DNA of 64,000 bases from DATFVB01 sp963714035 (lineage in GTDB: Bacteria > Acidobacteriota > Thermoanaerobaculia > UBA5066 > DATFVB01), in the NCBI GenBank assembly GCA_963714035.1, contig OY970224.1, positions 1,798,001-1,862,000 of the forward strand, given 5' to 3'. The position numbers and the translations under genes were made by a program. Position 1 is the first letter of the stretch. Every line of letters starts with the position of its first letter. Of this stretch, positions 1-9,679 are shown piece after piece. A model generated the notes under the pieces. The model saw only the letters and a program-made list of their open reading frames with translations, ran no database searches and was not told where the DNA came from.

Positions 1-2031
1 GACGGTAGCGGGTCCATTCTCGATCTCGTGTCCGGGCGGGCCGCCGTCCTCGACCCAGCCGAGGGTATGAAAATCGCGGACCAGGCTCATTTCGTTCAGA
101 GGATCCGTATTCGAATAGAAGCGAACCCGGGCCGGCGCGAACGCGCGCGGGAGCGCCGCGGGGTTTTCGAAGATCGCACAATTCTCCCCGCGGGTGAACA
201 CCTTCCATTTCGGCGGTGCTCCCTGGCTGGGGCGTCCCACGGCGAATCGAACGCCCAAAAGAGACAGGAACGGCCGAGTCGCGTCGTCCACGCGGTTGTA
301 GGAAACGGGCTGAGAAACGGACCAGAGCGGATCGAGGTGCAGATACCGGGTGTTCGTCATCGAGGTGTAACCACGGGGGTCCTCCAGCTCGTAGAGCGCC
401 GACTCGTTCTGGGGGAGGCTGTAATCGAGCCCGACCGTGCGGTACGGCACGTCGTCGGAAGGAAGCCGCGAAAACTCCGGGATCGGCGGGTAGAACAGCC
501 GGGCCGAGTACGTGGGATAGAGCGGCGGGAGATCGATCAGCCGGAAGCAGAGGAGGAGCCCGATCGCGGAGGGCGCCGCTGCCGACGCCCACCGCTCACT
601 TCCCGCGATCGCGGCAACGAGGAGAACGGGAAGGATCGCGATCGCCGCCTCGCCCCACGCATGACTCGCCGGCACGTCGACACCGTGCGCGGCCACCCCC
701 ACGCCAACCCGCAGAGCGGCCAGTGCGAGCAGCGCCGCAAGCGGCGCGCGACGCGGCGAAGTCTGCAGCCTCTCCACGCCGAGGACCGCGAGCGCCGCTG
801 CGCACCACGCTGCGATCCCGACGAGCCGCCCGTTGAGGGCAATGTCGAAGAGCGGAAGATGGCCAACGACGCCGGATATCCCCGGCACCCCGACGGCAAC
901 CGCATACGAGAGTGCGCCCAGCCCCATGAGAAACCATTTCTCGCGCCGGCGGCTGAAGAGTCCGGCGGCAGCGAGGGCGAACACGAAGACGCCGACGCCG
1001 GCGGCCGCTCCCTCCTGGGACTTGCCGCGGCGTTCGGCCGTGCTGGTCCAGCGGGGTCCGAAGAGATCCGGGTCGATCGTGCGCCGCGCCGCGTCGAGCA
1101 CGTCCCCCCACGACCCGGCCTTCGCTTCATGCGCGAAAATGACGCGGCGCATCTCCGATTCGAAGGCCTGGGGCAGCGTTTCGATGAAAGGAAAGAGAGC
1201 GGGGGCGGAAAGCCCGATCGCGAGAACCCCGGCGCCGAGCGCACGGAGAATCGCGCGTCCGCGGCCGGATGCGCGGCGGAGCTCGAAAAGGAAGAACAGC
1301 CCACCGGCGGCGGTCTCGTGCAGAAGCGTTTCCGGATGCCCGGCGAGAAGCGCGAGCGCCAGGGCGGCGGTCGAGACGCCGAGGCCTCCTTTTTCCGCGC
1401 GAGCGATCCGACGCAGGCCGACCAGAAGGAGGGGAAACGGGACGAACGCCGGACCGATGTCCCACCCGACCCAGAAGACCATGAAGTTCGAGAGCATCCA
1501 CGCCGCCGCACCGAAAAGGGCGGCGTTCTCGTCGACTCCCAGCTCGCGAAAGAAGACGAACGCAAACAGCGCCGCCAGGAAGAGATGGAACGCACAGGCG
1601 AACGTCCACGCGGTCGCGAGCGGGAGCAGGAAACCGATCACGGTCGCGGGATGGAAAACCATCGGCTGGAAGGTTCCGAGGAGGGAATCGCCCGAGAGGA
1701 CGAAACGGTTGAGAAAAGGAATGCGGCCGTGCTTGACCGATTCGCGAACCGCCTTCATCCAGGGAACGTTCAGGACCTGGACGTCCGACAGGACGCGGGC
1801 CGCCGCCGGAGAAGCGGGAATCCCCCCGGAGCGAGCCCGGAGCGGAGCGGTGTAGTAGGCGATCTCGAGAGGCCCGTAGTAGGAGCCCGTAAAGATCGCG
1901 CGACCCGTGAGGAGGAGCGGCAGCAACGCGAGGACGAAGCCGGTCCGCCGGTCGATTCGAGTGACGAAACGGTGCGCGAGAACGAGGGACGTCGCCGAAA
2001 CGGCTGCATAAAGGAGCGTGACCGCATGCAT
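1..2031 (-). CDS. YfhO-family multi-pass membrane protein (C-terminus beyond window)
   Basis: The frame opens at ATG 2031 and is still open at base 1, so about 677 codons are visible and the C-terminus is missing. It begins with a hydrophobic helix after Met-His-Ala-Val, continues with many membrane segments, and ends in a soluble part. That part carries the motif ENPAALPRAFAP, shared with the paralogue at 4659-7013. YfhO proteins are GT-C-like membrane proteins; Bacillus YfhO is implicated in glycosylating cell-surface polymers. A TATAGT box lies 10 bp before the ATG with no ribosome binding site between them. The family call is fairly sure; the substrate is unknown. Confidence 0.8.
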   Translation of the reverse strand, partial: MHAVTLLYAAVSATSLVLAHRFVTRIDRRTGFVLALLPLLLTGRAIFTGSYYGPLEIAYYTAPLRARSGGIPASPAAARVLSDVQVLNVPWMKAVRESVKHGRIPFLNRFVLSGDSLLGTFQPMVFHPATVIGFLLPLATAWTFACAFHLFLAALFAFVFFRELGVDENAALFGAAAWMLSNFMVFWVGWDIGPAFVPFPLLLVGLRRIARAEKGGLGVSTAALALALLAGHPETLLHETAAGGLFFLFELRRASGRGRAILRALGAGVLAIGLSAPALFPFIETLPQAFESEMRRVIFAHEAKAGSWGDVLDAARRTIDPDLFGPRWTSTAERRGKSQEGAAAGVGVFVFALAAAGLFSRRREKWFLMGLGALSYAVAVGVPGISGVVGHLPLFDIALNGRLVGIAAWCAAALAVLGVERLQTSPRRAPLAALLALAALRVGVGVAAHGVDVPASHAWGEAAIAILPVLLVAAIAGSERWASAAAPSAIGLLLCFRLIDLPPLYPTYSARLFYPPIPEFSRLPSDDVPYRTVGLDYSLPQNESALYELEDPRGYTSMTNTRYLHLDPLWSVSQPVSYNRVDDATRPFLSLLGVRFAVGRPSQGAPPKWKVFTRGENCAIFENPAALPRAFAPARVRFYSNTDPLNEMSLVRDFHTLGWVEDGGPPGHEIENGPATV

Positions 2032-2375
2032 GGTCCGACCGACTATACGGAGATGGACAGGCGCGCTCACGGCCTCCGATTCCCCCGGGCGAATCGGAGG
2101 GGCGCCGGGCATTGCCGGCTCGCGCGACGAGAACCGCCTCGCGACCGTACAATGAGTGGAATTCCTTCGTTCGGCGCCATCCTGCCCGCTGACTCGAAGC
2201 GGAAGGTCTCGCGAACCTCCCTCGCGGGAACGTGCATCGCCCTCTTGCCGGGATCCGCCGGCCGGTATCGCGGGCGAGGCCCCGTCAACGACGGCGATCT
2301 CCGGATCGTTCTCGCATTCGGCCTCTTTGCGCTCGGCCGTCATGTTCGGCCGGCCGGGCATCCGGAAACGCCGGC
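2032..2375. other. Divergent intergenic region with a 10-bp hairpin
   Basis: This 344-bp gap separates two divergent membrane-protein genes. Bases 2073-2100 form a perfect inverted repeat (CCTCCGATTC pairing with GAATCGGAGG around an 8-nt loop). TATAGT at 2042-2047 (minus strand) is a good -10 for the leftward gene. A TACAAT box near 2148 on the plus strand may serve the rightward gene, but it is over 200 bp from that ATG. No credible gene was seen in the gap. Confidence 0.4.
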
Positions 2376-4688
2376 ATGAGGAGGCGGTCGCCCCCTTTCG
2401 GCCTTTCCCGGAGCCCGGGATCGCCGCTCGGCGCGATCGGAGGAGCGATCGCCGGCCTGCCCGCGGTTTCCCTCGCGCGTGATCTGGCGCTCTGGGTCGG
2501 GTCCGTCCCCGCTCTTCCGGGCGCCGAACGCGCGGCGGGGGATGTGAAATTGGCCACTTTCGCCGAAATCGCGGCGATCGTGCTCGTCCTTCCGGCGTTT
2601 TCGTTCTTCTTCGGCCGGCTGTTTCCGCGTTTCCTCGAGCGTCGCGCCCGACCGGGACGCCTCTCGTTCCAATGGGCAGGAGCCGCGGCCGCCATCTCCG
2701 CCTGGCTTTCGAAAGACGGTGTCGCACCGGCAATGGCGCTCTCCTCCGGGATCGCTTTCGGGGTCCTGACGGCCGGGTTCGTTCTGGCGTTTCGAAACCG
2801 CATCGCTGTCCGCCGGCTCTTCACCCGGCCGCATCGGTGGAGGCTCGCCGCGATCGCCGCCGCGGGCTCCTCCTGGGAGCTCGCGCGCCTGTCGAATCCC
2901 GGGGGCGCGCGTCCCTTGTCCCGACACCTGATCGTCGATCTGGCGATCGCCGCAGCGCTCGCGCTCGGTGCCTCGTTCGTCCTCCGTAGGCTGTGCGCAG
3001 GGTCCCGGGAGGGGTGGGCGGCGATTCCTTCGGCATGCGGGATTTCGTTCATCCTCGCGGCAGTCGCGATTGTCTGTCCGCGGACGCTCCCGTTCGCCCT
3101 CGCCGCATCGGCCGGCATCTTCGTCGCGGCTCCCTGGATCGGATTCCGCGACCACCCGCGCGCGGTGGGCGCGGCGGCGCTCCTTCTTCTGACCGCATGG
3201 GGATGGACGACGTACTTCCAGCCCTATATGGCGGTGAACGTCTTCGAGGACGGCTGCACGCTCGCGTTCGCGCACGAACATGTTTCGGGCGCCGCGCCTT
3301 TTCGACAGACCTTCCCCGTCCACGGCTGGGGAGTCGATGGCGGCGTCGACGGTCTCGCATTTCGCCTGACGTCGCCGACGCTCGAGACCTTTCGGATCCG
3401 ACGAGCCCTTTTCACAGCCCTGGCTCTGCCCGCGCTCGCAGCGGCATGCGCCGCGACGCTGGGAAGCGCGGGCTGGGCCGCCGCGGCTTTCACGATGTGT
3501 CTCGGAATCTGCCCTTTCGTCAGCGAACGACACCTGCTCGCTTTCGCGGCGGTCGCTTTTCTTGCCGCGGGTGTCCGGCGGGAGCGGATGCGGTACCTCG
3601 TCCCCGCGGGAATCGTCTCGGCAATGGGCGTCTTTTTCGCGCTCGACATGGGAATCATCGTCCTCGCCGGCGGGGTCCTCGGGCTCGGGCTCGTCGCGAT
3701 CTCGCGGCGCCGCCTCGCGCCGCTGGTCCGGTTCCTCATCGGAGTCGTGATCGGTGCGATCCCCTTCATCGGAATCCTGGCAGGCCACAATTCGTTGCGG
3801 GCCTTCTTCAGGGTTTCGTTCCGCGAAATTCCCGGCGAAATCCTCGCGACGTGGGGACTTCCGCTGCCGCCGCTGTTTCCGCACCCGCTGAATCTCACGG
3901 GCATCGTCGACTCCCTAAGGGGGACTCCCCCGACGATCGCGTTTCTCGCCACTCTCGCGTGCCTGTGCGTGATCGTTCTGCTCTTTCGGCTACCGTGGGA
4001 TCGAGAGGATCTCGTCGTGCTCCCCGCGCTCGCGGTCGCGCTTCTCGCGCTCCGCGGTGCAGCCGGGCGCGCCGACCCGGGCCACTACGAGCTCTACGGC
4101 GTATTCGCCGGCATTCCGGCCGCGTGGCTTTTGCGCCGCGCCGCGCAGCCCTCCGTGTTTCGGGCCGCCGCGGTCGCCGCGTTTCTCTGGATGGGGATTC
4201 ATCCCCGATCCGCGATGAAGGACGTGCTCGGCGCGGTGAAGGAGGGATCGCGCGCCCGCGCGAGGGGAGCCGCTGAGATGAAACCGATTCCCGGCGGCGG
4301 CAGCGCACTCGTTCCAGCCACGCAAGCCGATGATCTCGCGGTCCTGAGAAAAACGCTCGAGAACGTCATGGGCCCTCGCGATACGTACTTCGACTTCTCG
4401 AACGAGCCCGCCCTTTACTTCCTGCTCGATCGCCGGATGCCGATTCCCTATCTCGGCCCGGAGTTCTACGAATCGGCAGCGGCGCAGCAACGCGTGGTCG
4501 CCCTCTGCGAAAGGGTGCGCCCGATCGTCGCGATCGCTCAGGTCAGTGGCGGGCTCGACTCGTTCGACGGCGTCGCCAACGACGTTCGGGCCCCGCTCGT
4601 CGAGGCGTACCTGAAGGAGAAGTACCGTCCCTTCACCGTCGTCGGGGGCCGCATCCTGTTAGTACGCGCCGACCGACAGGACCGATAA
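2376..4688 (+). CDS. Large multi-pass membrane protein, possibly a GT-C glycosyltransferase
   Basis: About 770 residues from ATG 2376. I prefer this start because the reading frame upstream of it is arginine-rich and looks non-coding. Roughly a dozen hydrophobic segments are followed by a soluble C-terminal domain. A stretch around residues 290-320 (FEDGCT and, a little later, PVHGWGVDGG) resembles the first luminal loop of GT-C enzymes, where an acidic residue is catalytic. It lies between two YfhO paralogues, which suggests a shared role in polymer or glycan decoration. Its 3' end overlaps the convergent YfhO gene by 30 bp. The function is inferred from architecture only. Confidence 0.7.
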   Translation: MRRRSPPFGLSRSPGSPLGAIGGAIAGLPAVSLARDLALWVGSVPALPGAERAAGDVKLATFAEIAAIVLVLPAFSFFFGRLFPRFLERRARPGRLSFQWAGAAAAISAWLSKDGVAPAMALSSGIAFGVLTAGFVLAFRNRIAVRRLFTRPHRWRLAAIAAAGSSWELARLSNPGGARPLSRHLIVDLAIAAALALGASFVLRRLCAGSREGWAAIPSACGISFILAAVAIVCPRTLPFALAASAGIFVAAPWIGFRDHPRAVGAAALLLLTAWGWTTYFQPYMAVNVFEDGCTLAFAHEHVSGAAPFRQTFPVHGWGVDGGVDGLAFRLTSPTLETFRIRRALFTALALPALAAACAATLGSAGWAAAAFTMCLGICPFVSERHLLAFAAVAFLAAGVRRERMRYLVPAGIVSAMGVFFALDMGIIVLAGGVLGLGLVAISRRRLAPLVRFLIGVVIGAIPFIGILAGHNSLRAFFRVSFREIPGEILATWGLPLPPLFPHPLNLTGIVDSLRGTPPTIAFLATLACLCVIVLLFRLPWDREDLVVLPALAVALLALRGAAGRADPGHYELYGVFAGIPAAWLLRRAAQPSVFRAAAVAAFLWMGIHPRSAMKDVLGAVKEGSRARARGAAEMKPIPGGGSALVPATQADDLAVLRKTLENVMGPRDTYFDFSNEPALYFLLDRRMPIPYLGPEFYESAAAQQRVVALCERVRPIVAIAQVSGGLDSFDGVANDVRAPLVEAYLKEKYRPFTVVGGRILLVRADRQDR

Positions 4689-7013
4689 GCGTCGCCGAAC
4701 CACCCTCGCGAGAACGGCGAGCAGAACCGCGAACGCGGCGAAACCGAGCCCCACCGTGAACGACCGCGGCCGATACTCGAGCCGGACGCGGTGGCGGCCC
4801 GCGGGCACGCGGAACCCGACGAACGCGTGGTTCGCGAACCGTACAGGAAATCGTGTATTGTTTTCCCTCGCCTGCCAACCTTTCCAGTTCGTCTCGGAAG
4901 CGACGATCCAGGCCGGCGCTGCGGCATCGACGTCGAGGACCAGGTCGGGGCCATCCTCGCGGACATCAACGGTGGCGCGGCCATTTTCGATCTCGCGCGC
5001 AGGCTCGCCCGGGTCCTCGATCCACGCGACCCGCGCGAAATCGTCGCAGTCCTTCATTTCGGCGATCGAGGCGGGTCCGTCTCTTGTGAAACGGATCTTC
5101 GGGGGAGCGAAGGCGCGGGGCAGCGCGGCCGGATTCTCGTAGATCGAGAGCGAGCCCCCCCGGGCAAAAGGTGTCCAGCCCGACGGCGGCGGCGCGGCCG
5201 GATCCGTGGCGAGGAACCGCGCGTTCAGGAAGCGCAGGAACGGCCGCGACGGATCGTCGATGCGGTCGAACCAGAGCTTCTGGGGCGTCGACCAGAGCGG
5301 GAACGTCTCGACGAGCCGCGCGTTGTTCACGCCCTCGTAGCCACGCACGTCCTCGATTCCATAGAGCGCCGACTGGTTCGGCAGAAAAGCGTCTCCGAGT
5401 CCCGCGATCCGCCATGGCTCGCCGTTTCGCGGCAGGCGGTCCAGCTCCGGAACCGGCGGATAGAAGTCGGACGCGGAGAACGTCGGCGAGAGCCGCGGCA
5501 TCGTCGCGACGCGCGCGACGAGAAAGATCGCCAGCGCTGCCATGCTGAACACCGCGGGCCGCTCCCCCGCCGCCGCCCACGCGGCGAAGACCACGAGGAT
5601 CCCGCCGACGGCAAAGATCGCCGACCGGTCGAAACGCTCGGTACCGACGTGCCGCGAAACGAGCGCCGCATGCCGCCACACGGCGATGACCGCGACCGCC
5701 GCGGCCCCGGCCGGGACCAGGATCGCCCGGCGCCAGGTCGCCGCGGCGAGAGCTTCGAGCCCGATCGCCGAGAGCGCCACGAGAAGGAACGCGGCCGCGC
5801 TCGCGAGACGGTTGTTCAGCGCGAGCCGGAAGACCGGAAGCCGGTTCACGACGTCGGCGACACCAGGAAATCCGACCGCGACCGCCAGCGTCAGGAGAGC
5901 CAGGAGCGCGAGCGGCCATTTCTCGCGCCGCCATGAGAGAAGCGCGAAACCCGCGAGCGCGAGCGCGATCCCTCCGATCGACGCCGCCGTCGCCGAATCG
6001 AAGCTGGGCGCCGACGCGCTCGACGAGGCCAGCCAGCCGCCGTAGGCGTCGGGAGAAACCGCTCCCCCGGCGCTTCGCACGGCTCCGAGCAGCCCATTCG
6101 AGGTCTTTCCGGAGGAGGCGGCTCTACTTTTCGCTTCGACGCTCTGCGGAAGCGCCTCGAGGATCGGCAGAACGGCGGGAGCGGCCAGTGCGAACGCGAA
6201 AATTCCCGCGCCGAACGCCGTCGCGATCGCTCGGCCGCGGGCCCGCGAGGAGCGCAGCTCGAAGAGGAACCAGATCGCCGCCACCGCGGCCGAGTGGAAG
6301 GCCGATTCCGGGTGCCCGCCCACGAGAGCGAGGAAGAGCGCGGCCGACGCGGCCGTGAACCCGCCCTTCTCGCCGCGAGCGATCCGGCGGGCGCCGGCCA
6401 TCATCAGCGGAAGGGGCGCGAACGACTGCGCCTGCGGCCAGCCGGTCCAGAAGAGGAAATGGAATGACAGCATCCAGACCGAAGCCCCGAAGAAGGCGTA
6501 GAGCGGCGCGAGATCGATATCGCGCAGGAAGACGAAGGCGCAGAGAGCGCCGAGCAGCAGGGCCAGGGCGGCCTCGAGCGTCCTCGCCTGCGCGAGCGGC
6601 AGCAGAAGCCCGATCAGCGTCGAGGGATGGAACGGCGCGGGCTGTCCCGCGCCTGCGAGCACGTCCCCGCAGAGGATGAACGGATTCCAGAGCGGCGCGA
6701 ACCCCGCGCGAACGTCGCTCCGGACCGCGGCCCGCCAGGGGACCATCTGGAACGCGACGTCCGTCAGGAGCCCGTTCCCGTAATCGCGGTGGAGCGCGGG
6801 AACGCCTTTCGCGGAGAGGGGCGACGCGGCATACGCGAGATTGAGCGGCCCGAAGTACCCGCCGGTGACGATCGCCTTTCCCGCGACGAGGAGCGGCAGG
6901 AGCGCCAGAGCGACCGCCCAGAGCAGCGACGTCCGGACGAGAAATCGGGAAACGAGGAACAGCGCTACGGCGGACGACCCGGCATAGACGGCGATCAGCG
7001 CGATGGCGTGCAA
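4659..7013 (-). CDS. YfhO-family multi-pass membrane protein
   Basis: A 784-residue protein starting at TTG 7013 (codons TTG CAC GCC). The start is supported by a TAGAAT box at 7023-7028, 9 bp upstream. It has repeated hydrophobic helices and the family's G-Y-F-G-P-L-N-L motif near residue 55. A soluble C-terminal region contains the ENPAALPRAFAP motif, and a last membrane helix precedes a basic tail. It is a full-length paralogue of the partial gene at the left edge. YfhO-type proteins act at the cytoplasmic membrane on lipid-linked sugars or surface polymers; the exact substrate cannot be told. It overlaps the convergent gene 2376-4688 by 30 bp at the 3' ends. Confidence 0.85.
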   Translation of the reverse strand: MHAIALIAVYAGSSAVALFLVSRFLVRTSLLWAVALALLPLLVAGKAIVTGGYFGPLNLAYAASPLSAKGVPALHRDYGNGLLTDVAFQMVPWRAAVRSDVRAGFAPLWNPFILCGDVLAGAGQPAPFHPSTLIGLLLPLAQARTLEAALALLLGALCAFVFLRDIDLAPLYAFFGASVWMLSFHFLFWTGWPQAQSFAPLPLMMAGARRIARGEKGGFTAASAALFLALVGGHPESAFHSAAVAAIWFLFELRSSRARGRAIATAFGAGIFAFALAAPAVLPILEALPQSVEAKSRAASSGKTSNGLLGAVRSAGGAVSPDAYGGWLASSSASAPSFDSATAASIGGIALALAGFALLSWRREKWPLALLALLTLAVAVGFPGVADVVNRLPVFRLALNNRLASAAAFLLVALSAIGLEALAAATWRRAILVPAGAAAVAVIAVWRHAALVSRHVGTERFDRSAIFAVGGILVVFAAWAAAGERPAVFSMAALAIFLVARVATMPRLSPTFSASDFYPPVPELDRLPRNGEPWRIAGLGDAFLPNQSALYGIEDVRGYEGVNNARLVETFPLWSTPQKLWFDRIDDPSRPFLRFLNARFLATDPAAPPPSGWTPFARGGSLSIYENPAALPRAFAPPKIRFTRDGPASIAEMKDCDDFARVAWIEDPGEPAREIENGRATVDVREDGPDLVLDVDAAAPAWIVASETNWKGWQARENNTRFPVRFANHAFVGFRVPAGRHRVRLEYRPRSFTVGLGFAAFAVLLAVLARVVRRRLSVLSVGAY

Positions 7014-7169
7014 GCTGGCTGAATTCTAGATGCCGACTGCGGAAATCGCTCCGCGATTCCGCGCAGCACTGTTGCGGCGACGAAGCAGCGAGACGTGAGC
7101 GCCGGGCTCGCGGCGCGTCTCGGGATTCCGATACGAATCTGCCGAGGCGCGGCCCTACGCGCCTGTTCG

Positions 7170-8483
7170 CTAGAAAACCTTGAGGATGTCGTTGTAAATG
7201 ACGATGCCCATCAGCAATACCAGCAGCACGAATCCGAATTGCAGGATCCGCTCCTTGACGCGGAGCGAAAAGTCGCGCCGGATCGTCCCCTCGATGACGA
7301 TGACGGCGAGCTGTCCGCCGTCGAGCATCGGCACCGGCAGGAGATTCAGGATTCCGAGCTGGAGAGAGAGCATTCCCACGAGCGCGATGAGCGGACCCGC
7401 CCCTTCACGCGCCGCCTCCCCCGCGAACTGGCCGATCGCGATCGGCCCCGACATCTGCTTGACCGACGCCTTCCCCCGGAACAGCTTCGCGAGGACCCCG
7501 AGTGTCGCCTGCGTGTCGGTGCGGAGGCTCCTCCATCCCTGCCGGACGGCCTCGGCCGGCGGGAATCGCTCGATCACTTCCGGAACGTCGGCCTCGAGCT
7601 GGACGCCGATCCTCCATCCGCCGCTTTCCTGCCGCGGGCGAACGGAGAGCGTGACGAGCTTTCCGGCGCGGGAGACGACGAACGCCTCGGGGCCGGGCGC
7701 GTGCCGGCCGACGGCATCCGTGACGTCCGTGAGCGTCTCGACGGGCGACCCGTCGATCGTCTTGATGAGGTCGCCGGTCGCGAGCCCGGCCTCGGCGGCC
7801 GCGGAGCGCGGCAGGACGCGGCCGACTCTCGGCGGAAGCGCCGGTCCCAGGCCGCTGAATCCGAGGTCGAATTTCGAGATTCCGCGAGGGACGATGGAGA
7901 GCGTCTGCCGGGCGCCGTCGCGCTCGATTTCGACGGCGAGCCTCTGGCGGGGAGCGATGGAGAACGCGAATTCCGCCTCCGACCACGTGGGCGTGGGAGA
8001 GCCGTCGATCGACAGGATCCGGTCGCCCTTCCGGAACCCGGATTCCGCGCCCGGTGAGCTCGCGGCGATCGACTGGATCACGGGAGGCTGGAGCCGGTAA
8101 GCCGGCACCGAACGCCCCACCATGAAGATCGCCGCCGAGAGCGAGATCGCGAGCGCGAAATTCATGATCGGCCCGGCGAGAAGAATCAGGGCGCGCTGCC
8201 ACCGGGGGCCGGAGACCGCCGCGGGCGCCTCGGCGGCGCCGACCGTCGTCGATTCGTCGGGGCCGAGACCCGCCACGCGCACGTACCCGCCGAGGGGAAG
8301 CGCCGAGATGCGGTAGTCGGTCTCCTTCCAGCGGAAGCCGACGAGACGCTTTCCGAAGCCGAACGAAAACACCTCCACGGGGAATCGGAAGAGCTTCGCG
8401 ACCGCGAAGTGGCCGAATTCGTGGATGAAGACGACGACCGAGAGCACGACCGCCATCGCGAGAACGTCCTGGAGGAAATTCAC
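7170..8483 (-). CDS. rseP: RseP-type site-2 zinc metalloprotease (M50)
   Basis: A 437-residue intramembrane protease that cleaves membrane-bound anti-sigma factors and leftover signal peptides. The active-site HEFGH is at residues 21-25 in the first membrane helix. Two PDZ-like regions follow in the middle (around 110-300), and the second zinc-binding LDG motif is near residue 387, before the last helix. The length matches the E. coli protein (about 450). The start is GTG 8483, which overlaps the dxr stop as GTGA, so translation is probably coupled. The dxr-rseP order is common in bacteria. Very sure of the family. Confidence 0.95.
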   Translation of the reverse strand: MNFLQDVLAMAVVLSVVVFIHEFGHFAVAKLFRFPVEVFSFGFGKRLVGFRWKETDYRISALPLGGYVRVAGLGPDESTTVGAAEAPAAVSGPRWQRALILLAGPIMNFALAISLSAAIFMVGRSVPAYRLQPPVIQSIAASSPGAESGFRKGDRILSIDGSPTPTWSEAEFAFSIAPRQRLAVEIERDGARQTLSIVPRGISKFDLGFSGLGPALPPRVGRVLPRSAAAEAGLATGDLIKTIDGSPVETLTDVTDAVGRHAPGPEAFVVSRAGKLVTLSVRPRQESGGWRIGVQLEADVPEVIERFPPAEAVRQGWRSLRTDTQATLGVLAKLFRGKASVKQMSGPIAIGQFAGEAAREGAGPLIALVGMLSLQLGILNLLPVPMLDGGQLAVIVIEGTIRRDFSLRVKERILQFGFVLLVLLMGIVIYNDILKVF

Positions 8484-9655
8484 GCGCGGACCCCGGCCGC
8501 CCGGGCGGCGTGACCGTGTGCGAGCCGGCGCGCCTCGGCGTCGATCTCCCGCGCTTCCTCGACGGAGCGCGGCGCGGGGCGGCTTCCCATGGCGGAGCGC
8601 GTTTCCACGACGACGGGAACAATCCGGAGAAACGGAATCTTCCCGGCGAGGAACGCCTCCACGGCGACCTCGTTGGCCGCGTTCAGGATCGCGGGCGCGG
8701 CGCCGCCCTCCGCGAGGGCTTCGCGCGCGACCGCGACGGCGGGGTATCTCCGCGGATCGACCTCGCCGAAGTCGAGCCGCGCGCCGGAGAGCGAGAGCCG
8801 CCCGTACGACGGAGGAACGGCCGGCCGCTCCGGATGCGCGAGCGCGTAGAGGATCGGGAACCGCATGTCGTTGACGGCCATCTGGGCCACGACCGAACCG
8901 TCTCGGAACTCGACCATCGAGTGGACGAGCGACTGCGGATGCAGGACGACCGCGATGCGCTCGGGCGGAACGTCGAAGAGGAACCGCGCTTCGATGATCT
9001 CGAGACCCTTGTTCATCATCGTGGCGGAGTCGATCGTGATCTTCGGCCCCATTTTCCACGTCGGGTGCGCGAGCGCGTCGTCGATCGTGATCTCGCCGAA
9101 CGTGGACATTTCCCGCGTCCGGAACGGCCCTCCGGAGCCGGTGAGGACGAGGCGCTCGACCTCGTCTGCGCGCCCGGCGCGCAGCGCCTGGTGGATCGCG
9201 CTGTGCTCGGAATCGATCGGAAGGATCTCGGCTCCCGATTCCGCGGCGGCCCGCGCCATCATCTCGCCCGCGACGACCATCGTCTCCTTGTTGGCGAGCG
9301 CCAGGCGCTTCCCGGCCGCCAGCGCCGCGTGCGCGGAGGAGAGGCCGACGGCGCCGACGAGCGCGGCGACGACGGTGTCGGCGGACTCCCAGCGAGCGCA
9401 GGCGTCGAGCCCTGGCGCGCCCCGGACGATCTCACCCCGGTAATCGGGCGCGAGCCCGCGGAATTCCGAAACGTCTTCCTCCCGTTCGATCGACACGATC
9501 TCCGGCCGGAAGCGGCGAACCGAGTCGGCGAGGGCGTCGATCTTCCGGCCCGCCGCGAGCGCGACGATCCGGAAACGTTCGGGAAAAGAGGCGACGACGT
9601 CGAGCGTCGAGCGTCCGATCGAGCCGGTGGCGCCGAGAAGCGCGATCGATCTCAC
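8480..9655 (-). CDS. dxr: 1-deoxy-D-xylulose 5-phosphate reductoisomerase
   Basis: A 391-residue cytoplasmic enzyme of the MEP isoprenoid pathway that converts DXP to MEP using NADPH. The nucleotide-binding GATGSIG is at residues 8-14. LANKET, DSEHSAI and the KITIDSATMMNKGLE block supply the metal- and substrate-binding residues. The length is normal for the family. It shares a 4-bp GTGA overlap with rseP downstream and is separated from cdsA upstream by a 332-bp repeat array. Together with uppS it links isoprenoid supply to cell-wall lipid carrier synthesis. Very sure. Confidence 0.97.
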   Translation of the reverse strand: MRSIALLGATGSIGRSTLDVVASFPERFRIVALAAGRKIDALADSVRRFRPEIVSIEREEDVSEFRGLAPDYRGEIVRGAPGLDACARWESADTVVAALVGAVGLSSAHAALAAGKRLALANKETMVVAGEMMARAAAESGAEILPIDSEHSAIHQALRAGRADEVERLVLTGSGGPFRTREMSTFGEITIDDALAHPTWKMGPKITIDSATMMNKGLEIIEARFLFDVPPERIAVVLHPQSLVHSMVEFRDGSVVAQMAVNDMRFPILYALAHPERPAVPPSYGRLSLSGARLDFGEVDPRRYPAVAVAREALAEGGAAPAILNAANEVAVEAFLAGKIPFLRIVPVVVETRSAMGSRPAPRSVEEAREIDAEARRLAHGHAARAAGVRA

Positions 9656-9679
9656 CGGGCGCGCCTCCCGATACTTCCC

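Noticed and set aside
28..2379. 783-codon plus-strand open frame
   Set aside because: It is extremely Arg/Glu/Gly-rich without any domain, and lies opposite a YfhO-family membrane protein whose motifs are intact on the minus strand. It is a GC-rich antisense shadow.
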